Positions 6,407-14,254 of a stretch of DNA of 20,505 nucleotides are shown piece after piece. The stretch's first letter is position 1; each line of letters opens with the position of its first letter. Both the position numbers and the translations under genes were made by a program. Source of the stretch: DASYSA01 sp036003885 (GTDB lineage Bacteria > Acidobacteriota > Blastocatellia > UBA7656); assembly GCA_036003885.1 (NCBI GenBank), contig DASYSA010000363.1:1-20505 (forward strand), in the 5' to 3' direction. Under the pieces are notes generated by a model. It worked only from the letters and a program-made list of their open reading frames with translations. It ran no database searches and was not told where the DNA came from.

Positions 6407-8812
6407 CTAGTTCCTCAAAGGCTTTCCCGTCTTGAGCATGTGTTGAATGCGCTCCTGAGTCTTCCGCTCGCCGCACAACGAAACGAAGGCCTCGCGCTCC
6501 AGATCGAGGAGGTACTGCTCAGAGACCAGAGTCTTGTGCGACAAATCTCCGCCCGTAATGATGTGAGCCAGCTTCCTCGCGACGTGCCCGTCATATTCGG
6601 AAATGAACCCGCCCCGAATCATCATGTGAATCGCCAGCTTGATCGTAGCCAGCGCCGGTTCGCCCAGCACCGGTATGTCGGTCCGCGGGTGGGGCTGAAC
6701 GTAGCCCTCGCGAACCATGGCAAGCGCGGTTTGCTTCGCGTCCTCGATCAACCGATCCTTGTTCATCGTGATCGGATCGGTCTGACGCAGAAATCCGATC
6801 TCTCGGCCTTCGACAGCCGACGTCGCCACTCGGGCCATCGCAATCGTTTCCGACACCTTCTTAATTCGAGGGAACAAGTCCTCATCCGGCTGGGCATCTT
6901 CCACAGCGCGCAGGACCATCTCCTTTACGCCCCCTCCGCCAGGTACGAGTCCCACCCCCACCACGACCAGACCCAGGTAGCTCTCCGCCGCGGCACGCGC
7001 TTTATCGCCGTGCATCGTTATCTCGCATCCGCCGCCGAGCGCCATTCCATGCGTCGCAACAACTACAGGTTTGGGGGAGTATCGAAGTCCCATATTCGCG
7101 TTCTGAAACTGGCGCACCGAGAGGGCTATCTCGTCCCACTCGCCCTCCTGGGCGCCGAGCAGGAGCATCATGATGTTCGCGCCTACCGAGAAGTTTTCAG
7201 CCTGGTTGCCGATGATCAGAGCCTCGAAGTTCTCACCGACCTCCTTCGTCGCATAGTTCATCATCGCGACGGTATCGCCGCCGATTGCGTTCATCTTCGA
7301 ATGAAACTCCAGACAGGCGACTCCATCGCCGAGGTCAATCAGCGAAGCAGAAGCGTTCTTCCTGATCGGGGGCTTTTGCTCCTTGAGCGACTTCAGAATA
7401 ACCACCCCAGGCTTCGGCTCGATCGCCCTGTATTCACTTGAAGCGAAGTCGAAATAGAAGCTGCGTCCGGTGAGCCGTTCGTAGAAACTCGTCTTCCTGG
7501 AACCCAGCAAGCGCTCGACGATCGGTGGAATCGCCAGTCCTTCTTCGCGCATCAGTCCCACTGACTTCTCGACACCGATCACATCCCATAGCTCGAAGGT
7601 GCCGAAGTCGTGATTGAAGCCCCACTTCACCGCGTTGTCGATGTTCACGATATCGTCGGCAATCTCCGGAATGCGATTGGCCGCATAGATCAAATTGGCG
7701 CTGATCGTCTTCCATAAAAACTCGCCCACCCGGTCCTTGCCGTAGATCAGAGTGCGAATCCGTTCCGCGGGGTCCTCTATCTGCCTTGCCGCCTCGATGG
7801 AAGGAAACCGCACCTTCTGAGAGGGCTTGTACTCCATCGCCTTATAATCGAGCACCCAGAACTCGGTCCTTCCGCCCTCGCCCTTCTGTTTCTTGTAGAA
7901 TCCCTGTCCTGCTTTATTGCCGGTCCAGCCGCGCTTGACCATCTCGCGCAAGAAGTCCGGCGGGGCCAGCACGTCCCGCCTCTCGTCATCGGGCACCGCC
8001 CGATAGAGGTTGTCTGCTACATACAGCGCCGTATCGAGCCCGACAATGTCGGAGGTCCTGAATGAGGCGGATTTCGGCCGGCCGATCAACTGGCCGGTCA
8101 TGGCATCGACCTCTTCGATGGTGTAGCCACCTTCCGCCATCACTCGGATTGCGTTCAGGGAGCTGAAGGTTGCGATGCGGTTCGCAATGAAGTTGGGCGT
8201 GTCCTTTGCGAACACTGTTCCCTTCCCCAGCCTCCGGTCGCAGAAGTCGGCGACGAATCGCATGACGTCCGGGTGAGTGTCGGCAGTAGGTATGAGTTCA
8301 AGAAGCTTCAGGTAGCGGGGGGGATTAAAGAAGTGCGTTCCCAGGAAATGCCGGCGGAAGTCATCACTCATACCCTCGGCCATCGCTTTGATCGGGATGC
8401 CGGAGGTGTTCGAACTGACGATAGTTCCCTTCTTGCGCTCGCTATCAACCTTGTTGAAGAGATCCCGTTTTATGTCAATATTCTCGACGATCGCCTCGAC
8501 TATCCAATCGACCCTGGAGACTCTGGCGAGATCATCCTCAAAGTTGCCGGTGGTTATCAAACTTGCGAGAGCGGGCGAGTAGAACGCCGCAGGACGGATC
8601 TTCTTCGCCGCTTCCAGCCCCCCATTCGCGATGCGGTTTCGAACCTGGGGGCTTTGCAGAGTCAGCCCTCGAGCCTCCTCTTGTTTGGTCAATGTCGTCG
8701 GAGCCATGTCAAGCAGCAGAACTTCCACTCCGGCGTTGGCGAAGTGCGCCGCGATCTGCGCACCCATCGTCCCCGCACCCAGAACAGCTACTCTATCAAT
8801 CCTGTAACTCAA
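6407..8812 (-). CDS. fadN: 3-hydroxyacyl-CoA dehydrogenase / enoyl-CoA hydratase (FadN-type)
   Basis: This bifunctional beta-oxidation enzyme hydrates enoyl-CoA and oxidises 3-hydroxyacyl-CoA with NAD. The dehydrogenase comes first: GAGTMG NAD-binding loop (12-17), SSNTSG (133-138), then GTHFFNPPRYLKLLELIPT with catalytic His160 and Glu172. The crotonase domain follows from about 490, with the oxyanion region GMALGGGCE (589-597) and GLVPGGGG (621-628). This order and the 801-residue length match Bacillus FadN, not E. coli FadB, in which the hydratase is N-terminal. The start is TTG, preceded by GGAGG seven bases upstream; no in-frame ATG is better placed, and SYRIDRVAVLGAG follows directly. 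A five-codon out-of-frame mini-ORF (ATG at 8826-8824) contains this binding site. The gene heads the fadN-fadA-fadE set and follows fadD. Confidence 0.95.
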   Translation of the reverse strand: MSYRIDRVAVLGAGTMGAQIAAHFANAGVEVLLLDMAPTTLTKQEEARGLTLQSPQVRNRIANGGLEAAKKIRPAAFYSPALASLITTGNFEDDLARVSRVDWIVEAIVENIDIKRDLFNKVDSERKKGTIVSSNTSGIPIKAMAEGMSDDFRRHFLGTHFFNPPRYLKLLELIPTADTHPDVMRFVADFCDRRLGKGTVFAKDTPNFIANRIATFSSLNAIRVMAEGGYTIEEVDAMTGQLIGRPKSASFRTSDIVGLDTALYVADNLYRAVPDDERRDVLAPPDFLREMVKRGWTGNKAGQGFYKKQKGEGGRTEFWVLDYKAMEYKPSQKVRFPSIEAARQIEDPAERIRTLIYGKDRVGEFLWKTISANLIYAANRIPEIADDIVNIDNAVKWGFNHDFGTFELWDVIGVEKSVGLMREEGLAIPPIVERLLGSRKTSFYERLTGRSFYFDFASSEYRAIEPKPGVVILKSLKEQKPPIRKNASASLIDLGDGVACLEFHSKMNAIGGDTVAMMNYATKEVGENFEALIIGNQAENFSVGANIMMLLLGAQEGEWDEIALSVRQFQNANMGLRYSPKPVVVATHGMALGGGCEITMHGDKARAAAESYLGLVVVGVGLVPGGGGVKEMVLRAVEDAQPDEDLFPRIKKVSETIAMARVATSAVEGREIGFLRQTDPITMNKDRLIEDAKQTALAMVREGYVQPHPRTDIPVLGEPALATIKLAIHMMIRGGFISEYDGHVARKLAHIITGGDLSHKTLVSEQYLLDLEREAFVSLCGERKTQERIQHMLKTGKPLRN

Positions 8813-8829
8813 AGGAGATCCTCCATGGA

Positions 8830-8905
8830 GTTCTGAGTGCTGAGTTCTGAGTACCGAGCGGGGACTCAGAACTCAGAACTCAGTACTCAGTACTCGGCAC
8901 TAACT
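8830..8905. repeat. Heptad repeat hairpin, word GTTCTGA / ACTCAGA
   Basis: The left arm (8830-8857) reads GTTCTGA, GTGCTGA, GTTCTGA, GTACCGA. The right arm (8864-8905) reads ACTCAGA twice, ACTCAGT twice, ACTCGGC, ACTAACT. The arms are inverted with only a six-base loop. The right arm runs into fadD, supplying its stop codon (TGA at 8889-8887) and last residues. The left arm ends about 20 bases before the fadN start. Confidence 0.88.
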
Positions 8906-10725
8906 ACGGCCGGTGCACGCTCTTCGGCATAGAGCCGCTCGATTATTTCGGCGTACTTCTCTTCAATCACTTTGCGCCTGGGTTTCAGCGTGGGTGTCAA
9001 CTCGCCCGACTCGGCCGTCATCTCATGCTCGAGCAAAGCCACCTTCTTGACCTTTTCGTATCTCGCCAGCTCCGGCGTGGACTTGTCCAGTTGTCGCCGG
9101 AACAGGTCCAGGATCCTGGAATTCTTAAGCAACTCGGCTTCGTTGGAGTATCCGATACCCTTCAACCGGGCATAGCTTCTCAGCAGTTCCATGTTTGGAA
9201 CGATCAGAGCTGCGGCAAACTTCCTGGCGTTCCCTACAACAACCACCTGAGAAACAAACCGACTCGCTTTGATCAGGCTCTCGACGTGCTGCGGCGCGAT
9301 GTACTTTCCACCGCTCGTCTTGATCAGCTCTTTCTTCCGGTCCGTGATCAGGAGAAAGCCGTCCTGGTCGACGTTGCCGATGTCTCCCGTGCGAAACCAG
9401 CCGTCCGCAGTGAACGCCTCTTCGTTGGCCGAGGGACGATTGTAATAGCCCTTCATCACCGTTTCGCCTTTGACAAGGATCTCGCCATCCTCAGCAAACT
9501 TCACAAATACATTGTCTATGATGGGCCCGACCGTCCCTATTCGATTGCGCTTGTCTGTATTGCACGAGATCGAAGGGGAGGTTTCAGTCAATCCATACCC
9601 TTGCAGTATCGTGAGCCCCGCCGCGTCGAACAGGTAAGCGATTTCAGGGGCGAGGGGTGCGCCACCAGAGATGAACCACCGAATGTTGCCCCCGACTGCC
9701 TGGCGCCACTTCTTGAACACGAGCATATCGGCAATCTTGTGTTCGAGTCCCAGCCACGCGCCAATGCGAGCGCCGCGGTTCTTGCGCTCAGCCCAACGCC
9801 TGCCCACTCCGAGAGACCACAGGAATAGCTGCTTTCGAGGAAAGCCTGCTGCCACTCCGCGCTCGACTATTCTGCTGTAGATCTTTTCAAACATGCGCGG
9901 CACGCTGGTCATCACCGTCGGGCGAATCTCGGCAAGATTCTTCGCAACCGCCTCGATGCTTTCCGCATACGCCACCGCAATGCCCGCGTAAGCATAGAGG
10001 TACCACGCGTCGCGCTCAAAAATGTGAGTGAATGGCAGATAGCTGAGCGCGACGTCATTCCTGTGCCCTTCGAGCCCCAGCCAGTGATAAGTGTTGAGCG
10101 CGGCGCGAGTCAGATTCCGGTGAGTCAGCATCACGCCCTTAGGATCGCCCGTCGTTCCGGAGGTGTACAACAGCGTCGCCAGATCGTCGGGTGCAGCCGC
10201 CTGCCACAAGCTTTCGTACAGTTCGGGCTCTCGGACATCGAGCGCGCGGCCGCCCTCCGCCAGCTCTTCAAGGTTGATTACTCCCGAGTTTCTCTCCGCG
10301 TCGCCCCCGCCATCAAAGGCTATCACGTACTCTAGCCCCGGGAGTCTCGCTTTAAGAGCGAGCGCCTCTTCGAGGAAGCTCGACGACACAAAAATCGCTC
10401 GAGTAGATGAATCAGCCAGAATGTACTCGACTTGAGTGCGAGCCTGTGTGGCGTAGACCGGGACGTCAACCGCGCCGATGGCAAGGACGGCGAGGTCGGC
10501 TATGTTCCACTCAGGCCGGTTCTCAGACCAGATTGCGAGCTTGTCTCCGCTTCGAATTCCGAGGTCGTAGAGTCCGAGGGCCAGTTCCTGCGCGCGACGT
10601 CCGATCTCGCGATAGGAGAGGGAGCGCCACTCGCCTGCCTTTTTGAAGCGGAGCAACTCCGCGTCAGGGCGGGCTTCGACCGAAGCATTGAAGAGTTCGT
10701 TCAACGTTTTGGGTTCATCGGCCAT
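8887..10725 (-). CDS. fadD: Long-chain fatty acid-CoA ligase (AMP-forming)
   Basis: The product is a 612-residue ANL-superfamily synthetase that activates long-chain fatty acids to acyl-CoA before beta-oxidation. The P-loop YTSGTTGDPKG is at 187-197 and GYGLTET at 376-382. DGWFRTGDIG is at 441-450 and the fatty-acyl signature-like KELIKTSGGKYIAP at 465-478. The architecture (FERDAWYLYAYAGIAVAYAES, long insert 280-345) resembles the FadD15/eukaryotic-type ACSL group more than E. coli FadD. It starts 16 bases after the fadR stop, so the two are probably co-transcribed; the Shine-Dalgarno is weak (GGAA about 12 bases upstream). The last residues, SAEY, and the stop are encoded by the heptad array and are probably not ancestral. 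Confidence 0.95.
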   Translation of the reverse strand: MADEPKTLNELFNASVEARPDAELLRFKKAGEWRSLSYREIGRRAQELALGLYDLGIRSGDKLAIWSENRPEWNIADLAVLAIGAVDVPVYATQARTQVEYILADSSTRAIFVSSSFLEEALALKARLPGLEYVIAFDGGGDAERNSGVINLEELAEGGRALDVREPELYESLWQAAAPDDLATLLYTSGTTGDPKGVMLTHRNLTRAALNTYHWLGLEGHRNDVALSYLPFTHIFERDAWYLYAYAGIAVAYAESIEAVAKNLAEIRPTVMTSVPRMFEKIYSRIVERGVAAGFPRKQLFLWSLGVGRRWAERKNRGARIGAWLGLEHKIADMLVFKKWRQAVGGNIRWFISGGAPLAPEIAYLFDAAGLTILQGYGLTETSPSISCNTDKRNRIGTVGPIIDNVFVKFAEDGEILVKGETVMKGYYNRPSANEEAFTADGWFRTGDIGNVDQDGFLLITDRKKELIKTSGGKYIAPQHVESLIKASRFVSQVVVVGNARKFAAALIVPNMELLRSYARLKGIGYSNEAELLKNSRILDLFRRQLDKSTPELARYEKVKKVALLEHEMTAESGELTPTLKPRRKVIEEKYAEIIERLYAEERAPAVVSAEY

Positions 10726-10741
10726 TTGCTACTGCTATTCC

Positions 10742-11371
10742 TCAGCGGGTCGGGCTGCTATGAATACCATTCAGGAAGATATCGATCACCGGTTCAGCGG
10801 TCGTGACCAGGCTGTAACGCTTGCGGCTGAGCACCCAATTGGTGACCATCTCATCCAGGGCGCCGAAGAGGACTTTGGCGGCGATCTTGGTATTCAGGTT
10901 CTCGCGAAAGACGCCTTGTTTCTGCCCCTCTTCGATGACCGCACGAATCATGTCCAGGTATTCTGTGACTTTGGTGGCCGAGAACTGCTCCATGAATTTT
11001 GTGGACGAGCGAAGCTCGACTTGAAAGACGACGGCGAGGTCGCGATCGCGGCCGTAGAGATTGAGGTGAGTGTGGACAATTCTCTTGAGCTTTTCGACCG
11101 GGTCGTCTACCCTCGCGATTCGGGCGCGGCCGCGGCTCAAGGCCTCTTCGGTCACGTGGTTGAAGATCGAGACGAGGATGTCGTCTTTATTCTTGAAGTA
11201 GAGGTAGACCGTCCCGTCAGCAACACCGGCTTCTTTGGCGACATCGGCGACTTTCGAATTGAAGAAGCCGCCGCGAGCAAAGACTTTGATGGCCGCCCGG
11301 AGTATCGCTTCGTACTTCCCGTTCGGTTTCTCCCGGGTTGTCACCTTAGCTGCGCGTTTCGGGGATGCCAT
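10742..11371 (-). CDS. fadR: TetR-family fatty acid metabolism repressor, FadR-like
   Basis: The product is a one-domain-plus-ligand-pocket TetR regulator of 209 residues. The helix-turn-helix spans about 38-62 (SKVADVAKEAGVADGTVYLY then FKNKDD). This wording and the C-terminal FGALDEMVTNWVLSRKRYSLV resemble Bacillus FadR, which releases DNA on binding long-chain acyl-CoA. The start at 11371 is chosen over an upstream in-frame ATG at 11404. AGAGGTG lies just before it, and the upstream codons overlap the operator palindrome. It sits 16 bases upstream of fadD and likely controls itself and the fad genes below through the operator at 11390-11407. The acyl-CoA effector is inferred from family and context. 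Confidence 0.92.
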   Translation of the reverse strand: MASPKRAAKVTTREKPNGKYEAILRAAIKVFARGGFFNSKVADVAKEAGVADGTVYLYFKNKDDILVSIFNHVTEEALSRGRARIARVDDPVEKLKRIVHTHLNLYGRDRDLAVVFQVELRSSTKFMEQFSATKVTEYLDMIRAVIEEGQKQGVFRENLNTKIAAKVLFGALDEMVTNWVLSRKRYSLVTTAEPVIDIFLNGIHSSPTR

Positions 11372-11389
11372 CGTCACCTCTCTGAGAAC

Positions 11390-11407
11390 TGAATGATGAT
11401 TCATTCA
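11390..11407. promoter_or_regulatory. FadR-type operator palindrome
   Basis: TGAATGA-TGAT-TCATTCA has perfect 7-base arms around a 4-base centre. The arms are the same as the consensus I recall for Bacillus FadR sites (TGAATGA-MTAN-TCATTCA). Read on the minus strand the centre is ATCA, matching three of four consensus positions. It lies 19 bases upstream of the chosen fadR start and just downstream of a candidate -10, so binding would cover the transcription start and give autoregulation. No second two-armed copy was found elsewhere in the window. Confidence 0.85.
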
Positions 11408-11409
11408 TC

Positions 11410-11438
11410 TTTGTATGATAAAACGGCCGTCAATGCAA
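11410..11438 (-). promoter_or_regulatory. Candidate fadR-fadD promoter
   Basis: On the minus strand TTGCAT (11438-11433) is separated by 17 bases from TACAAA (11415-11410). The expected transcription start, 6-8 bases on, falls inside the FadR operator. The boxes match the sigma-70 consensus only moderately. Confidence 0.4.
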
Positions 11439-11458
11439 GCTTAAACATGAGATTATTA

Positions 11459-11487
11459 TTGACTTTTAAGTCAATTTGACTTAACTT
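11459..11487 (+). promoter_or_regulatory. Candidate promoter and half-site cluster of the sensor kinase operon
   Basis: TTGACT (11459-11464), a 17-base spacer and TAACTT (11482-11487) form a plausible sigma-70 promoter in the AT-rich divergent gap. The same stretch holds three related half-sites: TTGACTT at 11459-11465, its reverse complement AAGTCAA at 11468-11474, and TTGACTT again at 11476-11482. A regulator bound there would cover the promoter. Its identity is unknown. Confidence 0.45.
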
Positions 11488-11566
11488 GCAAACTGCTCCG
11501 GTGGTTTGTCAGTGCTGCCCCCCAGCATCTCCTTTCGCCCCGCCCCTCTAAAGCAGGCACCTCTCT

Positions 11567-14254
11567 ATGCCCAGCCTCAGTTCGTTCTCTGACCGAATCC
11601 TCATTGTAGGAGATGAGGCGAAGTCTGCCAGCGCGATCGAACGCCTGCTGGAATCGGCCGGTTACAGCGCCGACACCGTTACCTCGCTGGAGTCTGCCAG
11701 TCAAAGAATCAATGCCCTGGAAGCCTCCCTCGTAATAATTGAACTCACAGCTTCCCGTGTCACCGGCCCTCTCGTTCAGCCTGAGGGCGACGACTCGGGC
11801 CACAGCCTTCGCAAACTCGACTGGGCACAAGAGGCCCTGAACCTCGTCCGACGCATTCGGGCCGACGAAGCAACTGCCGATCTGCCTGTTCTTGTTCTCT
11901 CAAAGAGCCTGCGAGGTCAGGATAAGATAGCCTGCCTTGATGCCGGCGCAACTGAGTATATCACCAAGCCCTATCAGCGCACGGAGTTGTTGTCGCGGGT
12001 CACCTCGCACCTCAGGTCGTGGCACTCGGAGCGCGAACGCCGGGTGAGATTCGAGCAGTTGAATATTCTTCACTCGGTCTCCTCTGTTCTCGCCAGCTCT
12101 CTCGAACCCGAGGTCTTGCTGAGAGGAACCCTCTCCATTCTGCGCAACTACCTGCACGCCGAGTCGGCAGTCGCGTACCACGGCGCTCACCACGCAGTCA
12201 GCGTCGTAGCCACGGATGGCTTTGCCATCGACGACGCCGCGCGCGCCTCACTGGTCGACTTCTACTTCATAACCGCACCGCTGCTAAATGGTAACCCGCT
12301 GCTCGTCGAACCGCTGCCCGACACCGCCCGCGCCGGCCTCCCCGAGATCCTGAGGGACGTTCACGGCCTGGTCTGCGCCCCGCTCGGGCTCAAGGGAAGC
12401 ATGGTAGGCGCGATCTGCCTGTTCTCAAACAAACAGCAGCCATTTCGCCGGCAGGATGCGGACCTATTGGCCACAATCTGCAATCAGCTCAGTGTTGCTC
12501 TGGAGAACGCACGATTGTTCGTTGAAACGAAGAAAAGCGCCGCCCAGCTCTCCTTCGTCTACAATCTCGGCAACAACCTCATGAACTCCCTCGAGATGGA
12601 CGAGTTGCTGGGTTATGCGGTCTTCGCGGTCGGCAAGAATCTGGCTTGCGATGCCTGTGCGGTTCTCGTCAAAGGGTCTACCAAGTCGGAGAACATCGTA
12701 TCCGCTGTGTATGCGCCATCCCAGGACCCCAAGGCCGAAAATCAATGGCATCATATCGACAGGGTGAAAGCTTACCTGCGCTCATACCAGGGGGTCTCTC
12801 AAGCCTCGATTGAAGTCAGAGTTACTAATCGCCTCCTGAAGGATCCGGAAATCGCGCTCGAGACCATCGTTCCGATCATATTCGACGACGTTCTCCTGGG
12901 CATTCTTCTCTGTGGAAGCCGTTCTGCCAGAACATTCACCGCCGACGACCATAAGTTGCTCGGGGCAGTCGCCCAGCAACTGAGCCTCGCTATTCGAAAC
13001 ACCGAATTGTATCGCCAGACAAAGGATACGTCGATCAACCTCGCAGTCGAGGTTGCCCATCGCACACAGGAGATCGAAGAGCAAAAGAGGTTTACCGAAA
13101 AGATAATCGACTCGCTTCCGGTGTCGCTCTACGTGGTCGACAGGGACATGCGCATCGTGGCGTGGAATCGCAGCCGGGAAATCGGCGGGCTTGGGGCAAG
13201 CCGCGACGAGGTGCTGGGCAAGAACGTCTTCACCGTACTCGCCAAACAGCCGCGCCGCGTCCTGGAGGATGAATTTATAAGGGTTTTTCGAAGCGGCGAG
13301 ATTGTGCGCATGGAACAGGACTCCTGGTCTGACGGGCAACGAAAGGTGTGGAAGATAGGCAAGATTCCGATGCGAGTGGATAATGCCGAGGTTACCCACG
13401 TGATCACCGTCGGTGAAGATGTCACCGACCAGAAGAAGATGAATGAGGCGGTGATCCACGCCGAGAAGCTCGCTTCAATCGGGCGCCTCGCCGCCGGCGT
13501 CGTTCACGAAATCAATAACCCGCTTGCAACCATTGCGGCCTGCGCCGAAGCCCTTAGCGCGCGGGTGGACGAGATGCAGCACGCGGAGATGAACGAGGAC
13601 TTCAGCGAATATCTCAAGATTATTCGCGACGAAGCCTTCAGGTGTAAGTCGATCACCAACAGTCTCCTCGAATTTTCGCACCAGCGGCAGGCCGAGAAGA
13701 CCTCGGCCGACATTAACCAGATCATCGACCAGACCCTGTTGCTGATCAAGCACCACCCCAAACTTGGCAAGAGTCGAATAGTCAAGAACCTGGATTACGG
13801 GCTCACCCCGGTCCAGGTGAACGAGGGGCAGATGAAGCAAATCTTCATCGCCCTCATTTCCAATGCTTACGACGCGATGGGAGCCGACGGGACGCTGACT
13901 ATCAGCACCAGCGCGAGCGACTCCACTACGGGGCCCAAGGTCTGCGCCGAATTCTCCGACACCGGTTGTGGAATTCCCAAGTCCCACTTGCCGAAAATAT
14001 TCGACCCGTTCTTCACCACGAAGCCTCTCGGGCGAGGGACCGGACTTGGGCTCTCGGTCTGCTATGGCATCGTGTCGGAGCACGGCGGAACGATTGAGGT
14101 GGATTCGACAGAAGGCGAGGGATCTACGTTCCGAATTATGCTCCCCGTTACTCTGACCCGCTCGGAATCAATTGGCAAAGAACAACTGGACGAGTCCGGC
14201 GATAGGCACGGACTTGCGGGCGAGGCACTATTAGAAATGGAGGGCGCATTGTGA
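11567..14254 (+). CDS. Sensor histidine kinase with degenerate receiver, GAF and PAS domains
   Basis: This 895-residue kinase has no signal peptide or membrane segment and is probably cytoplasmic. An N-terminal receiver-like domain (10-150) keeps the switch lysine in YITKP (Lys134). It has Glu59 where the phospho-acceptor Asp is expected (VIIEL), has lost one acidic-pocket residue (VGDE) and carries a ~30-residue insertion after 60. Two GAF-like domains (about 165-320 and 330-480), a coiled linker and a PAS domain (510-625) follow. The HisKA helix holds VVHEINNPLATI with phospho-His647. The ATPase domain has N-box ALISNAYDAM (Asn766), DTGCGIP (798-804), FDPFFTTK and GRGTGLGLS. This is NtrB/ZraS-like kinase wording. 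It overlaps the response regulator by four bases, so the two are translationally coupled. The signal is not evident. Confidence 0.93.
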   Translation: MPSLSSFSDRILIVGDEAKSASAIERLLESAGYSADTVTSLESASQRINALEASLVIIELTASRVTGPLVQPEGDDSGHSLRKLDWAQEALNLVRRIRADEATADLPVLVLSKSLRGQDKIACLDAGATEYITKPYQRTELLSRVTSHLRSWHSERERRVRFEQLNILHSVSSVLASSLEPEVLLRGTLSILRNYLHAESAVAYHGAHHAVSVVATDGFAIDDAARASLVDFYFITAPLLNGNPLLVEPLPDTARAGLPEILRDVHGLVCAPLGLKGSMVGAICLFSNKQQPFRRQDADLLATICNQLSVALENARLFVETKKSAAQLSFVYNLGNNLMNSLEMDELLGYAVFAVGKNLACDACAVLVKGSTKSENIVSAVYAPSQDPKAENQWHHIDRVKAYLRSYQGVSQASIEVRVTNRLLKDPEIALETIVPIIFDDVLLGILLCGSRSARTFTADDHKLLGAVAQQLSLAIRNTELYRQTKDTSINLAVEVAHRTQEIEEQKRFTEKIIDSLPVSLYVVDRDMRIVAWNRSREIGGLGASRDEVLGKNVFTVLAKQPRRVLEDEFIRVFRSGEIVRMEQDSWSDGQRKVWKIGKIPMRVDNAEVTHVITVGEDVTDQKKMNEAVIHAEKLASIGRLAAGVVHEINNPLATIAACAEALSARVDEMQHAEMNEDFSEYLKIIRDEAFRCKSITNSLLEFSHQRQAEKTSADINQIIDQTLLLIKHHPKLGKSRIVKNLDYGLTPVQVNEGQMKQIFIALISNAYDAMGADGTLTISTSASDSTTGPKVCAEFSDTGCGIPKSHLPKIFDPFFTTKPLGRGTGLGLSVCYGIVSEHGGTIEVDSTEGEGSTFRIMLPVTLTRSESIGKEQLDESGDRHGLAGEALLEMEGAL

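Noticed and set aside
5241..7441. Long plus-strand open frames opposite fadA and fadN
   Set aside because: Shadow frames of conserved genes with no start signal or domain.
8809..8826. Five-codon mini-ORF overlapping the fadN TTG start as a regulatory leader peptide
   Set aside because: It has no ribosome binding site of its own and simply spans the fadN binding site; no supporting structure seen.
11372..11404. Upstream start of the FadR-like gene at 11404
   Set aside because: It overlaps the operator palindrome and lacks a good ribosome binding site, while 11371 has AGAGGTG just upstream.
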